DNA of 64,000 nt from Ensifer oleiphilus (GTDB lineage: Bacteria > Pseudomonadota > Alphaproteobacteria > Rhizobiales > Rhizobiaceae), in assembly GCF_013371465.1 (NCBI RefSeq), contig NZ_JABWDU010000011.1:62001-126000 (forward strand), given 5' to 3'. The position numbers and the translations under genes were made by a program. Below, piece after piece: positions 55,469 to 63,842 of this stretch (position 1 is the first letter of the stretch; the number at the start of each line of letters is the position of its first letter). The notes below the pieces were generated by a model. It was given only the letters and a program-made list of their open reading frames with translations. It ran no database searches and was not told where the DNA came from.

Positions 55469-55634
55469 CACGAACGCTCCTGTAAACGACATAGGTCAAC
55501 AGCGATGTGAGCGGCACCCATGCGAACTGATACCAGTAAAAGAACGGAAAGCCCAAAAGCGCGGGATCTCGGAAGTTGTAGAGCGGCACAAAAAGCAGCC
55601 CCAAATACGGTGCCAAAAGTAGTAACCGGATCAC
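55458..55634 (-). CDS. DUF3311 small membrane protein, partner of MctP
   Basis: A 58-residue protein read from GTG 55634, 5 bases after AGGAGA. Two helices are predicted (LLLLAPYLGLLFVPLYNF and FPFFYWYQFAWVPLTSLLTY) and the end is VYRSVRDEQ. This is the DUF3311 family, which occurs directly before SSS symporters of the MctP type. Its stop lies 10 bases inside the mctP gene (overlap 55458-55468), so the two are coupled. It may help assembly or stability of the transporter. Confidence 0.88.
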   Translation of the reverse strand: MIRLLLLAPYLGLLFVPLYNFRDPALLGFPFFYWYQFAWVPLTSLLTYVVYRSVRDEQ

Positions 55635-55849
55635 AACGTTCTCCTATAGTTCTGAGCGGCGGCTTGTAATGTTCCAAGGTCAACCCGGCGGCAAGAGATG
55701 GCCGGTACGCCGTCGTGGTGTTGTAAATTCAGCAGGCAGTCGCAGCGTCAAGCGGTCAAAAAGTGTGACCGCATTTGTCATACGGCTCGCCCGCAAACGT
55801 GCGCCATGCATCAACTGGGATTAGGTGCGCTACCGGGTGTCGCCCTTGG

Positions 55850-56320
55850 TCAATCCGGTGTAGTCAGTGGGTTTTCGTGTGTGTCGACAATGAACACTGC
55901 CAGCAGCTTGGCGGGCTCTGTGGTGCTGGCATTCTCGCTGATGCGGTGATGAGAGCCTGTGTTCTCGTAGAAACTCTCACCGACCCTGTACACTCTGGGA
56001 GACTGGTCATCGACCTGACTTCGTATGGCGCCCGACAAGACATATGCGTAGATGAAGGACGACGGCGCGTGACGGTGTGAGGGCGACTTCCCGCCCGGAG
56101 CATAGAGGACCTCAAGGGCGACAAGCCGTTTTCCGGGAACATTGGGGATCGCTTCTTCGAAAGCCGTTTCGACACTTTCGCCGACGGCTTTGACTGACGC
56201 TAATGCAACGTTACCGGCTGCGGAAGATGAGCTAGCATCGTGTGCTTCGCTAACTTGATATCCTGCCATAAAGATAACAGCGGCGAGGGTCCAAAATAGC
56301 AGCGATTTGTCGGCAGACAT
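55850..56320 (-). CDS. secreted cupin-domain protein, paralogue
   Basis: A 156-residue periplasmic cupin with an N-terminal signal segment (KSLLFWTLAAVIFMAGYQVS, cleavage near SEA-HD). Motif 1 is SPSHRHAPSSFIYAYVLSGA and motif 2 lies around GSHHRISENAS. It shares most of its core with the cupin at 53330-53758. It lies 215 bases after the start of the DUF3311 gene, on the same strand and upstream of it. The function is unknown. Confidence 0.85.
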   Translation of the reverse strand: MSADKSLLFWTLAAVIFMAGYQVSEAHDASSSSAAGNVALASVKAVGESVETAFEEAIPNVPGKRLVALEVLYAPGGKSPSHRHAPSSFIYAYVLSGAIRSQVDDQSPRVYRVGESFYENTGSHHRISENASTTEPAKLLAVFIVDTHENPLTTPD

Positions 56321-56779
56321 CGGCTCATCCTCAATTCGATTGCTTTGTTACATCAACGTTTGCACGCATCGATGCTAAGCCTTAGCCCGGCGTTAAATCT
56401 ATTGTACGTTGGTATTCTCGCGGCTGCTATTTTGGGAGAGTTAACTGAGGACCGGGTGGCGCGGACGGGAAGAAGGTATTGCGGCGCGTTGCAATTAGAC
56501 CACGGTATAAGTGGCAGATACGGCAACCTTGAGATATGATCATGCTTTACTACTGCGAGAAGTTGCCTTGGAGTATTGGCTTCGACCGGAGCAGCCATAC
56601 TGATGCGAAATGACGCGGTGCCCTTTGCCAGATAACAGCCGAAAGATGTTTCGGAACATAAGCGTAGTGCGCCTGTTTTGCTGGAAAGTGCGCATGCTGC
56701 GCTGTACGTGTTAGGTTGCAGAGTGGTGTCCCGCAATTTTCTTCGTAGGTCGGGAGTGCTAGCAGAGTAGGGGGCGTCG
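56321..56779. other. gene-free stretch
   Basis: No convincing gene in about 460 bases. It should contain the divergent promoters of the cupin gene and of the single-domain receiver gene. Confidence 0.45.
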
Positions 56780-57145
56780 TTGTCTTCAGAACCACTCATC
56801 GCGATCGTCGACGACGATATCGCCGTGCGAGAAGCGTTGGTGGACTTCGTTCGGACCTGTGGCTACTCCGCCGAAAGTTTCTCTTCCGCGGAGGAATATC
56901 TGTCGAGCGGGAAGCACGCGAGGGTTAGCTGCCTTCTCCTGGACATTATGATGCCTGGAAAATCGGGCCTCGAGCTCCAAGCGGAGCTCAACAGGTCAGC
57001 CGAGGTAAAGCCCATCATTTTCATCAGCTCGTTTGACGATGCTAAATCTAGGGCAACCGCCGCGGAGGGAGGCGCCGTCGGCTTTCTTGGGAAACCCATC
57101 GATATCGAAGCTTTGATGGTCCTCTTGGAGAACCTGCTCCACTAG
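56780..57145 (+). CDS. single-domain response regulator (receiver only)
   Basis: A 121-residue receiver. The acidic pocket (VDDDIAV), phospho-acceptor Asp55 (LLLDIMMPGKSG), the switch residue region (IIFISSFDD, with Ser instead of the usual Thr-rich site) and Lys105 (GFLGKPIDIE) are intact. It resembles FixJ-family receivers but has no output domain, so it may act as a phosphate sink or bind a partner protein. The start is TTG 56780, 5 bases after AGGGGG. It is convergent with the FixJ-type regulator gene. Confidence 0.88.
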   Translation: MSSEPLIAIVDDDIAVREALVDFVRTCGYSAESFSSAEEYLSSGKHARVSCLLLDIMMPGKSGLELQAELNRSAEVKPIIFISSFDDAKSRATAAEGGAVGFLGKPIDIEALMVLLENLLH

Positions 57146-57173
57146 GTGCTAGTGTCAGGCGGCAGCTGACAGC

Positions 57174-57806
57174 TTAGCAATTGGGTTTATTCGGCTCGAG
57201 GCGGAGCTTCGCTGATATTTTGACTAGGTCGGCAAGGGAGCGGGCGCGCATTTTCCGCATTACTTGGCCCCGGTGCACTTTGACCGTGACTTCGCTGATG
57301 CCAAGCTCAAACCCAATTTGCTTGTTCAACAGACCCTCAACGACAAGCGTCATGACCTCCTGTTCTCTTCTGCTGAGGTGACTGTAGAGTTCCTGCAGCA
57401 GACCAACCTCTGCGTTCAAGGCCAGGATTTGTCTACTTCTTTCAAGCGCCTGACTAACGGCGGACAACATTGCATCATCGCTGTAGGGTTTTGTGAGAAA
57501 CTCCACCGCACCGGCCTTCATCGCCTGCACAGTCAAAGGCACACTTCCGTACCCTGTGACGAATATGATCGGCATCTCCGTGCGTTCTGAGGCAACCAGT
57601 GTTTGCAAGTCAAGGCCGTTCAGGTCCGGCAGGTTTACGTCAAGTATCAGACAATTGGGGTGAGAAGGCGCAGGTCGGAGTAAAAATTCCTTAGCAGACG
57701 AGAAAGTCTCCGGGCGCCAACCTGCAGAGAGGATTAAGAGATCCAGCGATTCCCGAACCGAAATATCGTCATCAACGACGAATACAATAGGCACTGCCTG
57801 CGTCAT
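57174..57806 (-). CDS. FixJ/NodW-type response regulator
   Basis: A 210-residue two-domain regulator. The receiver has VVDDDISVRESL, Asp56 (LILDVNLPDLNG), Thr84 (FVTGYGSVP) and Lys106 (FLTKPYSDD). The LuxR-type DNA-binding domain (about residues 140-205) reads LSRREQEVMTLVVEGLLNKQ, IGFELGISEVTVKVHRGQVM. Its natural kinases are FixL/NodV/TodS-like, which is the class of the two large kinases in this window. The target genes are unknown; mctP and the neighbouring cupins are candidates by position only. Confidence 0.9.
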   Translation of the reverse strand: MTQAVPIVFVVDDDISVRESLDLLILSAGWRPETFSSAKEFLLRPAPSHPNCLILDVNLPDLNGLDLQTLVASERTEMPIIFVTGYGSVPLTVQAMKAGAVEFLTKPYSDDAMLSAVSQALERSRQILALNAEVGLLQELYSHLSRREQEVMTLVVEGLLNKQIGFELGISEVTVKVHRGQVMRKMRARSLADLVKISAKLRLEPNKPNC

Positions 57807-58097
57807 AGTTCGCTATCCTAAGCAGAAGCCGACAACACGTAACCGGATGCGGCAAGTGTGCCGCGTGGTCCTTGCGCTTTCTTGCAACTACGCTCTTACC
57901 CCATCGCCACACTCCAGTAACAGCGGTGGCATTGCTGAAAAAGGCTAAGGTCGAATTTGCAAATCGTCAAGGTTGAGCAAGTCGGGCTTCTTATAGGTTA
58001 CCCTCACCATCTACACACCATCGTACAATGGAAATAGTTCAAATAACATCCGATCCTGAACCGGTTAATGCACTCGTACCGATTTAGGAGGTTTAGC

Positions 58098-58322
58098 ATG
58101 AGGACGTTTGACAGAATAGTTTCAACGCTATTGATGGCAATAGTCTTTGGACTAGCAAATGCATCAGCAGCGGGGGCGTCAAATCATTATGAAGGAGTTT
58201 CCAAGACGAAGATTAATATTGGACATCTTAGTAAGAAATACAGACCGACGCACCGGGGAGTTAATCGCCCCCCTCCGCGACCAGGGGCTTATTACAAGGG
58301 AATTATCCGCGAGAGGCAGTGA
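58098..58322 (+). CDS. small secreted protein with YYxGI motif (A)
   Basis: A 74-residue protein with a perfect AGGAGG six bases before ATG 58098. A signal peptide (VSTLLMAIVFGLANASAAGA) is followed by a short basic, Pro-rich mature part containing NHYEGVSKTK and GAYYKGIIRE. The same aromatic-Gly motif occurs in the protein at 58528-58785. The mature peptide of about 48 residues would act outside the cytoplasm. I know no function. Confidence 0.65.
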   Translation: MRTFDRIVSTLLMAIVFGLANASAAGASNHYEGVSKTKINIGHLSKKYRPTHRGVNRPPPRPGAYYKGIIRERQ

Positions 58323-58481
58323 AAAAGCGACGGGAGACGGTGCGATAAACGTTCGTTCGAATAGGCTTGGGCATCATTCCGCGGCTGCAAATCCGCCTAT
58401 CTCCGTTCACGCTTACCGGATATCGGCGAACCCGCGGTCGTTGCGAGAAATCAGCCTCCGGCATTGCTTAGTGATGTGGGT

Positions 58482-58512
58482 CAGAACGGCCGAAAGGTAC
58501 TCGGCCGTTCTG
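58482..58512. terminator. 12-bp perfect hairpin after small secreted protein gene B
   Basis: CAGAACGGCCGA pairs with TCGGCCGTTCTG across a 7-base loop. It lies 16 bases after the stop of gene B on the minus strand. No T run follows, so it may act as a barrier or with Rho. Confidence 0.55.
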
Positions 58513-58527
58513 GGGCGGGGCGCACAG

Positions 58528-58785
58528 TTAGTTTCGCTGGATCCCCGGGTAATATTCACCTTCTCCGCCTTTGATCGCGGGAGACCGATGTTTGCCGCCG
58601 CGACTTTCTATGCTCCCGGTTGTGAATAGGTCTACTTTTGTCTGTTGGCGCAGTGCGCCGCGTGGTGCATTGGAATCAATGCCGTCATAGTAGTCGCCGA
58701 TAATCGGGCTACCCGCCATAACCGCCCCGGTCATCAAAGAAGTGGCGATCGCAGTGCTCGCGAAGAACTTAAGTGCTTTATACAT
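58528..58785 (-). CDS. small secreted protein with YYxGI motif (B)
   Basis: An 85-residue protein with a signal peptide (KALKFFASTAIATSLMTGAV, cleavage near MAG-SP). The mature part contains GDYYDGIDSN near its start and GEYYPGIQRN at its very end, with a basic linker between. The motif pair echoes NHYEGVSK and GAYYKGII in protein A, which converges on this gene. GAAAGG precedes ATG 58785. The two may be distant paralogues or partners in the periplasm or envelope. Confidence 0.65.
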   Translation of the reverse strand: MYKALKFFASTAIATSLMTGAVMAGSPIIGDYYDGIDSNAPRGALRQQTKVDLFTTGSIESRGGKHRSPAIKGGEGEYYPGIQRN

Positions 58786-59000
58786 CGAACTTTGCCTTTC
58801 TTGTGAAGGACCTGGCTCCCGCCAGCGTCATGGCTGGACAACCCAACCATGTCGCCACTATTCGACGCGTCCGTATCTGCGCGATGTCTAAAAATGCGGG
58901 CAAAGGTATCGCTCCGTAATCGGCTTCGGGCGAGACACAGTGACATACAAAAAAGTGCCGGGCATGCCTTGGCAAAATCGGCCTCAACTAGGTCGTCGAC

Positions 59001-59450
59001 TTATAAACTTTGACACCAAATTCTTGCGGCGACGAGCTTTACGGCGGCGAGGTAGTTTTCGGGGCATTTGACATATCGGGTTGCGACGCCTCTGAACTGT
59101 TTGATCTTGTTGAAGAATCTTTCAACCAGGTTCCGCTGCCGATAGACCCAGCACGAGAACACGAAAGAGCCCTTGCGGTTTGTCTTCGGCGGGATGTTGG
59201 CCCAGGCCTTTCGCTCGGCGGCCTTGGCCCGAATAGCATTCGTGTCATAGCCCTTGTCGGCGAGCAGGATGTCTCCCTCGCCGAGCTCGTCCGTCAGCGC
59301 GTCGGCCTGTGTCGGCGATTTGTCCGCCGGTCAGACGGAGGGTGATCGGGCGACCTTCGGCGTCGACGAGCGTATTGATTTTGCTCGTAAGTATAGCGCG
59401 GCGATCAGGATGAGACGGATCACCGTGATTGTCGCCGCGCAGGCGCATAC
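59001..59450 (-). mobile_element. IS5-family transposase remnant
   Basis: The minus strand encodes the C-terminal half of an IS5-type DDE transposase in two frames: INTLVDAEGRPITLRLTGGQ, then after a frameshift LGEGDILLADKGYDTNAIRA, IPPKTNRKGSFVFSCWVYRQ, RNLVERFFNKIKQFRGVATR and the terminal YLAAVKLVAARIWCQSL to a stop at 59001. The N-terminal part and both terminal repeats are missing. The element is not mobile by itself. Confidence 0.8.
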
Positions 59451-59590
59451 GAACTGATCACAAGGGTGAGTGGGTTCTAATCAATGGAACGAGGTGGCTG
59501 CTGTTCCGCTGTCCACGTGCGCGATTCGACAGAGCTCGACTTGGCAGTAGCGTCGGCTCAGAACGCCTCGAGGTCTGACGGCACTCGGGC

Positions 59591-59809
59591 TCAAGGAGTG
59601 CGCACCTGTGGTTTTGATACGGTGCTGTAAGTGTGTGGCAAGCTTTGAGGAGATGCTTGTGGCAAGTAGACCTTTATCGCGGTCTCATTCGCATGAAGCT
59701 CAAGTTCGAGTGCTAAATAGGCCCCGATGGCGACCAAAATCCAGGCTGTCACAAAGAATATAATTGCGCGCGACTGTTTGCCTCCCTCATTATTACCATT
59801 GTTTTCCAT
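59591..59809 (-). CDS. small membrane protein
   Basis: A 72-residue protein starting at ATG 59809 after GGAGTGG. One membrane helix is predicted (SRAIIFFVTAWILVAIGAYL) between a polar N-terminus (MENNGNNEGGK) and a periplasmic tail of about 40 residues. No family is recognised. It lies between the IS5 remnant and the small-RNA candidate. Confidence 0.55.
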   Translation of the reverse strand: MENNGNNEGGKQSRAIIFFVTAWILVAIGAYLALELELHANETAIKVYLPQASPQSLPHTYSTVSKPQVRTP

Positions 59810-59916
59810 GATTCCACTCCTCAAACAATCGCATGCGTTAGATTAACACGAGGATTATCACTTAAAAATTATACGTTTCGGTGATATATTGATACAACCG
59901 ATGCGGTTTATGACGG

Positions 59917-60065
59917 TATATACCTTAGTGCAATTACATATTGGCGAGATGTACTGTAAAACATTCTTCGGCTCGGTGGCTTACGCCCGCCCCTTCGGTC
60001 TCCCCTCCCGAAAGCCCCGAAGCTGGTTGGCCGCCTCTCTGCGTTGGAGAGGCGGCCTTTTTCGG
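59917..60065 (+). ncRNA. candidate trans-acting small RNA
   Basis: A strong intrinsic terminator on the plus strand (60031-60065) has no plus-strand gene upstream. Before it lie about 110 bases with RNA-like structure: a small GGC/GCC hairpin near 59984-59995 and TTCGG...CCGAA enclosing the loop TCTCCCCTC (about 59995-60015). The loop is complementary to ribosome-binding sites, as in the AbcR and MmgR type small RNAs of rhizobia. An AT-rich region with TATATA at 59917-59922 could hold the promoter. The 5' end is not determined. Membership of a known family is a guess. Confidence 0.5.
60031..60065 (+). terminator. strong intrinsic terminator
   Basis: GGCCGCCTCTC and GAGAGGCGGCC form a perfect 11-bp stem with a 7-base loop, followed by TTTTTC. 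It probably ends the small-RNA candidate just upstream. Confidence 0.9.
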
Positions 60066-60260
60066 CTCAAATGGCGTGTCATGGAGCCGATGGCGGCTGC
60101 GGGGAAAAGACCCAGCGCGTTTCCGCAATCCTCCGCCTGGCGAGTGGCTTTCCGGCGCGTTGCCGGAGTTCGAGCACACATCGAGCCCGATCAGAAACGC
60201 TGGCCAGATCGTCGACGTGGACAGCTGCCTGGCGAAAGGTTTTGGGGCGCCTGCGAAACG

Positions 60261-60995
60261 CTAGACCTCAGATACTGTAATCGGCACGGAGAAAACGTAG
60301 CCTTCGCTGCGTACGGTTTTGATATAAACCGGTTCCCGCGCATCGTCGCGAAGTCTCTGTCGTATCCTGCTCACCAAAAGGTCGATCGATCTGTCAAAGA
60401 GGTCTGCACCACGACCTTGCGTAAGGTTCAAGAGCTGATCACGATTGAGCACGCGTTGCGGATGATCGATGAATACCCGCAACAGCCGATACTCGGCGCC
60501 ACTCAGCGCGACGGTAGTTCCTTCCTGATCAATGAGATTGCGGGTCACGGGATCAAGTCGCCAAACTCCGAATGAGACGACTTGGCCTTCGTCTGCTATG
60601 CGAAAATTTGGCGGAAGCATGCGTGTTCTTCGCAATACCGCCTTAATACGTGCTAGCAGTTCACGGGCTGCGAACGGTTTGATGAGATAGTCATCCGCTC
60701 CCATTTCAAGCCCGAGGATTCGATCCGTCTCATCGCTGCGCGCGGTCACCATTAGAATTGGTGTGCCTTTGTGCTTCCCAGTACGCAGGTCGCGGCAAAG
60801 GGCCAAGCCGTCGTCGCCAGGCATCATTATGTCCAAGACAATAAGGTCGACGCTGTTTGCCTCGAGAAAGGTCCTCATATGCCGACCGTCTGGCACGGAG
60901 GTCGCGCGCAGTCCGTTTGACTTAAGATAGGTTGCGACAAGTTCGCGGATTTCCCTGTCGTCATCCACGACCAGAATATGATCGGTGTGTTGCAT
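60261..60995 (-). CDS. OmpR-family response regulator
   Basis: A 244-residue two-domain regulator. The receiver has LVVDDDREIREL, Asp55 (VLDIMMPGDDGL), the Thr-containing LMVTARSDETDR region and Lys near DDYLIKPFAARELL. The winged-helix output domain (about 135-240) reads VALSGAEYRLLRVFIDHPQR, then LFDRSIDLLVSRIRQRLRDD and IKTVRSEGYVF. ATG 60995 gives the standard N-terminus. No kinase gene is next to it. It is intact, unlike the related fragment at 5283-5414. Confidence 0.92.
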   Translation of the reverse strand: MQHTDHILVVDDDREIRELVATYLKSNGLRATSVPDGRHMRTFLEANSVDLIVLDIMMPGDDGLALCRDLRTGKHKGTPILMVTARSDETDRILGLEMGADDYLIKPFAARELLARIKAVLRRTRMLPPNFRIADEGQVVSFGVWRLDPVTRNLIDQEGTTVALSGAEYRLLRVFIDHPQRVLNRDQLLNLTQGRGADLFDRSIDLLVSRIRQRLRDDAREPVYIKTVRSEGYVFSVPITVSEV

Positions 60996-61197
60996 GTTTG
61001 TCGTTCCCATTTCCCAGAACGCCGATCGCACTAGGGCGATCGCAGTAGGTGGATGACGAAATGGGGCTAGAATACAGGAACTTTCGAAGGGATTCCCCTT
61101 ACACGAAGGTAGCAATCAGCCAGCAGTCATCAACCGAAATTGGTTCTCGGAGATGCACTGTGGGAAGAGGCCGCTCCGTGGGAGCAGCCTCGAGGGA

Positions 61198-62520
61198 TCA
61201 GCGAAGCGAGCGAAACGCTGCGCGAACTTCTTGAGAGAACGCGTCCGGCTCTTCCAAAGCTGCGAAATGACCTCCGACTGTGACCTTGTTGTAGTAAATC
61301 AGGTTCGGGTAGGCTCTCATTGCCCACTCTTTGGGTGGTTTGTAAACCTCGCCCGGGAAGACCGTCACACCAGTGGGGACCGTGATGGGCTTCGTCTGCT
61401 TTGGAGCAGCGCTATTCTCCCAGTAAATACGGGAACTCGACGAGCCGGTATTGGTAAGCCAATACAATGTGATGTTGTCGAGCAGTTCGTCCCGCGTAAA
61501 TGACGCTTCTGGATCTCCTCGCGTCAAAACCCAGTCTGCAAACTTGTCATACGCCCAAGCCGCGAGTCCCATCGGTGAGTCGGAAAGGCCATAGCCAATA
61601 GTTTGTGGCCGAGTCCCCATAATCGCCGCGTAACCGAAGCCGTTGTTAAGGAAGTCCCTGGCCTGGTTGAACACGTCCGTTTGCTCCTCATTCAGATGCT
61701 TGGGAGCCGGATCGCCGTTTCGAAGGGCCTTCGACACGTCTGGTGGGAACGTTGTTCCGCGTTCTACTCGATTGACATGGATTCCACGTAAACCCTCTGG
61801 CGCAATGCGTCCAAGGGCATCGCAGATTATCGCTCCCCAATCTCCCCCTTGCGACACATAGCTGGCGTACCCAAGGCGCTTCATCAGGACGTCCCAAGTG
61901 GTGGCAATTCGCGCTGGGTTCCACCCTCCCTCCGTGGGTATGCTCGAAAAGCCGAAGCCGGGAACGGACGGGATGACCAAGTGAAACGCATCGGCTGCTG
62001 TTCCACCATGGGAGGTGGGATCAGTAAGCGGAGCTATGATATTCAATAGCTCGAATACGGATCCTGGCCATCCATGAGTTATTATCAGGGGGAGTGCATC
62101 CGCATGCTTGGATTTGACGTGAATGAAATGGACGTCAACCCCGTCAATACGCGTCATAAACTGCGGAAAGGCATTCAACTTCGTCTCGGCTTTCCGCCAG
62201 TCGTATCGATGCGCCCAATAGTCTGCCAACTCTTTCATCTTCGCGAGTTGGGAACCTTGCGTTCGATCCACAACGGTTTCAGCACTTGGCCATCTGGTGG
62301 CGATGATGCGCTTCCGAAGATCGTCCAATTCGGATTGCGCGATCTCGGCGCGAAACGGCCTGATTTCATCTCCAACGGAGCTACCGGTCGATCGCATGGA
62401 TCCTACTGCAGAAGCGTTGGCGAGCATCGGCACAACGGCGGGTAACATCGCAATAGCGCCAGCGCCCAAAAGCAGACCTCGCCTAGACAGTGACCTGGTG
62501 AGGGTATTTGACTGTTTCAT
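61198..62520 (-). CDS. epoxide hydrolase, Tat-exported
   Basis: A 440-residue alpha/beta hydrolase with an N-terminal EHN domain (RPFRAEIAQSELDDLRKRII, WPSAE). It starts with a Tat-like signal (SLSRRGLLLGAGAIAMLPAV). The oxyanion region (LIITHGWPGSVFELLNII), the nucleophile Asp in SQGGDWGAIICD (about residue 226) and the catalytic His in VGGHFAALEEPDAF (about 417) are in place, so the enzyme should be active. It would hydrolyse epoxides in the periplasm. The secreted cupin gene 28 bases upstream is on the same strand, forming a two-gene operon. Confidence 0.9.
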   Translation of the reverse strand: MKQSNTLTRSLSRRGLLLGAGAIAMLPAVVPMLANASAVGSMRSTGSSVGDEIRPFRAEIAQSELDDLRKRIIATRWPSAETVVDRTQGSQLAKMKELADYWAHRYDWRKAETKLNAFPQFMTRIDGVDVHFIHVKSKHADALPLIITHGWPGSVFELLNIIAPLTDPTSHGGTAADAFHLVIPSVPGFGFSSIPTEGGWNPARIATTWDVLMKRLGYASYVSQGGDWGAIICDALGRIAPEGLRGIHVNRVERGTTFPPDVSKALRNGDPAPKHLNEEQTDVFNQARDFLNNGFGYAAIMGTRPQTIGYGLSDSPMGLAAWAYDKFADWVLTRGDPEASFTRDELLDNITLYWLTNTGSSSSRIYWENSAAPKQTKPITVPTGVTVFPGEVYKPPKEWAMRAYPNLIYYNKVTVGGHFAALEEPDAFSQEVRAAFRSLR

Positions 62521-62548
62521 GAGTGGATCGCTCCCTATCGCAGCGAAC

Positions 62549-62947
62549 TCATTTCACCGGGACAGCAAGAGGCGTATCCTTCGCGACGATGTAAGTCGCA
62601 AGCTCCGACGCCTCGCCATCACCAACATTCTTGGCGATGTGCGCAACACCCGCCGGAATGAAGAGGGCTTCACCGGCTTTTAGCGTTACCGGCCTCTGAC
62701 CTTCGAGCGTGTACTCCAGCGTACCTTTGAGAACATATGCAATTTCTTCGCCGGGGTGTTTATGGTTGATAGATGCAGCCTTTGGCGGGAAATCTACTCG
62801 GACCTGAAGCGTTTCCTTGCCCGGCACGCTGATATCGCTTTGAACCAGACCAGTCCGTTTGAGTTCCTGGGCCTGGGCAACGCCGCCCAGCGCGAAACTG
62901 ATTGAAGCCGCGGCGGCAGCGATCGCGATGTTATGCATAATTTTCAT
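62549..62947 (-). CDS. secreted cupin-domain protein, upstream of epoxide hydrolase
   Basis: A 132-residue periplasmic cupin. A signal peptide (HNIAIAAAAASISFALGGVA, cleavage near AQA-QE) precedes a compact cupin barrel: motif 1 INHKHPGEEIAYVLKGTLEY and motif 2 FIPAGVAHIAKNVGDGE. It belongs to a different cupin subgroup from the pair at 53330 and 55850. It is the first gene of an operon with the epoxide hydrolase, and both products are exported. The reaction is unknown. Confidence 0.88.
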   Translation of the reverse strand: MKIMHNIAIAAAAASISFALGGVAQAQELKRTGLVQSDISVPGKETLQVRVDFPPKAASINHKHPGEEIAYVLKGTLEYTLEGQRPVTLKAGEALFIPAGVAHIAKNVGDGEASELATYIVAKDTPLAVPVK

Positions 62948-63508
62948 TTGGAACCCTTTCCAGTTTGAAGCGTGCAGCCGAGGATGCAGTCGCGCTTTTG
63001 CGTCGGGACCTCAATCCTCACCAAATCCGTTTCTATTACCGTGGTAAGTTGACGCGCTGTTTGTGTCTGGATTGTTTCGCGTTGGACTAGAGTTTGTATC
63101 AAACGTGCGCAGATGGAGGGGCTGAAACGTTTAGTTACAAAATTCGTCCATGACGGTTTCGTCGGGAGCAGAAACACTTCTCCGTCAATCGCACTGAATG
63201 CGATTTGCTAGGGCAATAAGCATCCTTCCCGAAAATCGTCAGTCGGTTACAAAAAGCGGCTGGACTTGTGCAGCTCGGTGACAGGGCAACTAAAGTACAG
63301 TCCCGTTCCATAATACCAATTACGCGACTAACTACTTGATTTTGTTTACTTTTTAACGAAGCCCCAACAGCAAATTACCCGTCGGTTGGCTGCGTCATCA
63401 GGTCCACGCTCTGTTGGCGTCCGCACATCAACAACATGAATCAGTTCGTCATGATCGATTCAAAACTCTCATTGGACGCGGGGTCTCCGAGCGGCGATCA
63501 TCGCGCCC
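62948..63508. other. gene-free stretch
   Basis: About 560 bases without a recognisable gene. The left part should contain the promoter of the cupin-epoxide hydrolase operon. Confidence 0.45.
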
Positions 63509-63823
63509 ATGACCCAGCCGTGCTCCAGCCTGTACTTGCAACGGATAGATCCAAGCCGAAACATGGCGCGCTATTATGCGCTTTCGATACAGCGAAACCT
63601 GTTTGGTGAAATCTGCCTCATTCGGTCGTGGGGGCGTGTCGGAACCCTTGGCCAACAACTAAGCCACCATTTTGCGTCCGAGACTGAGGCAGTGGCGCTC
63701 CTTCACGTATTCGCCCGTCAGAAGACAGCGAAGGGCTACGTGTCCACCGCAAGTCTTGGAAGATCGACGCTGTGTAGCGACATCCGAGGCGTCGCTTTAC
63801 CTGTGGCGCAGTCCGTGGCGTGA
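63509..63823 (+). CDS. WGR-domain protein
   Basis: A 104-residue protein made of one WGR domain. The pattern LYLQRIDPSRNMARYYALSI, RNLFGEICLIRSWGRVGTLG contains the Trp-Gly-Arg triad, and ETEAVALLHVFARQKTAKGY closes the domain. In other proteins WGR binds nucleic acid ends; in these small rhizobial plasmid proteins the role is unknown. The ATG at 63509 suits the family start. It converges on the HigA-like gene 19 bases away. Confidence 0.82.
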   Translation: MTQPCSSLYLQRIDPSRNMARYYALSIQRNLFGEICLIRSWGRVGTLGQQLSHHFASETEAVALLHVFARQKTAKGYVSTASLGRSTLCSDIRGVALPVAQSVA

Positions 63824-63842
63824 GGATTTCAAGCCCGCCTTG

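Noticed and set aside
59001-59450. Active IS5-family insertion sequence
   Set aside because: Only the 3' half of the transposase is present, with a frameshift and no terminal repeats; programmed frameshifting is known in this group but the missing N-terminus excludes activity.
59889-60575. 228-residue open frame on the plus strand
   Set aside because: It runs through a strong intrinsic terminator and then antisense to the OmpR-type regulator; there is no ribosome site or homology.
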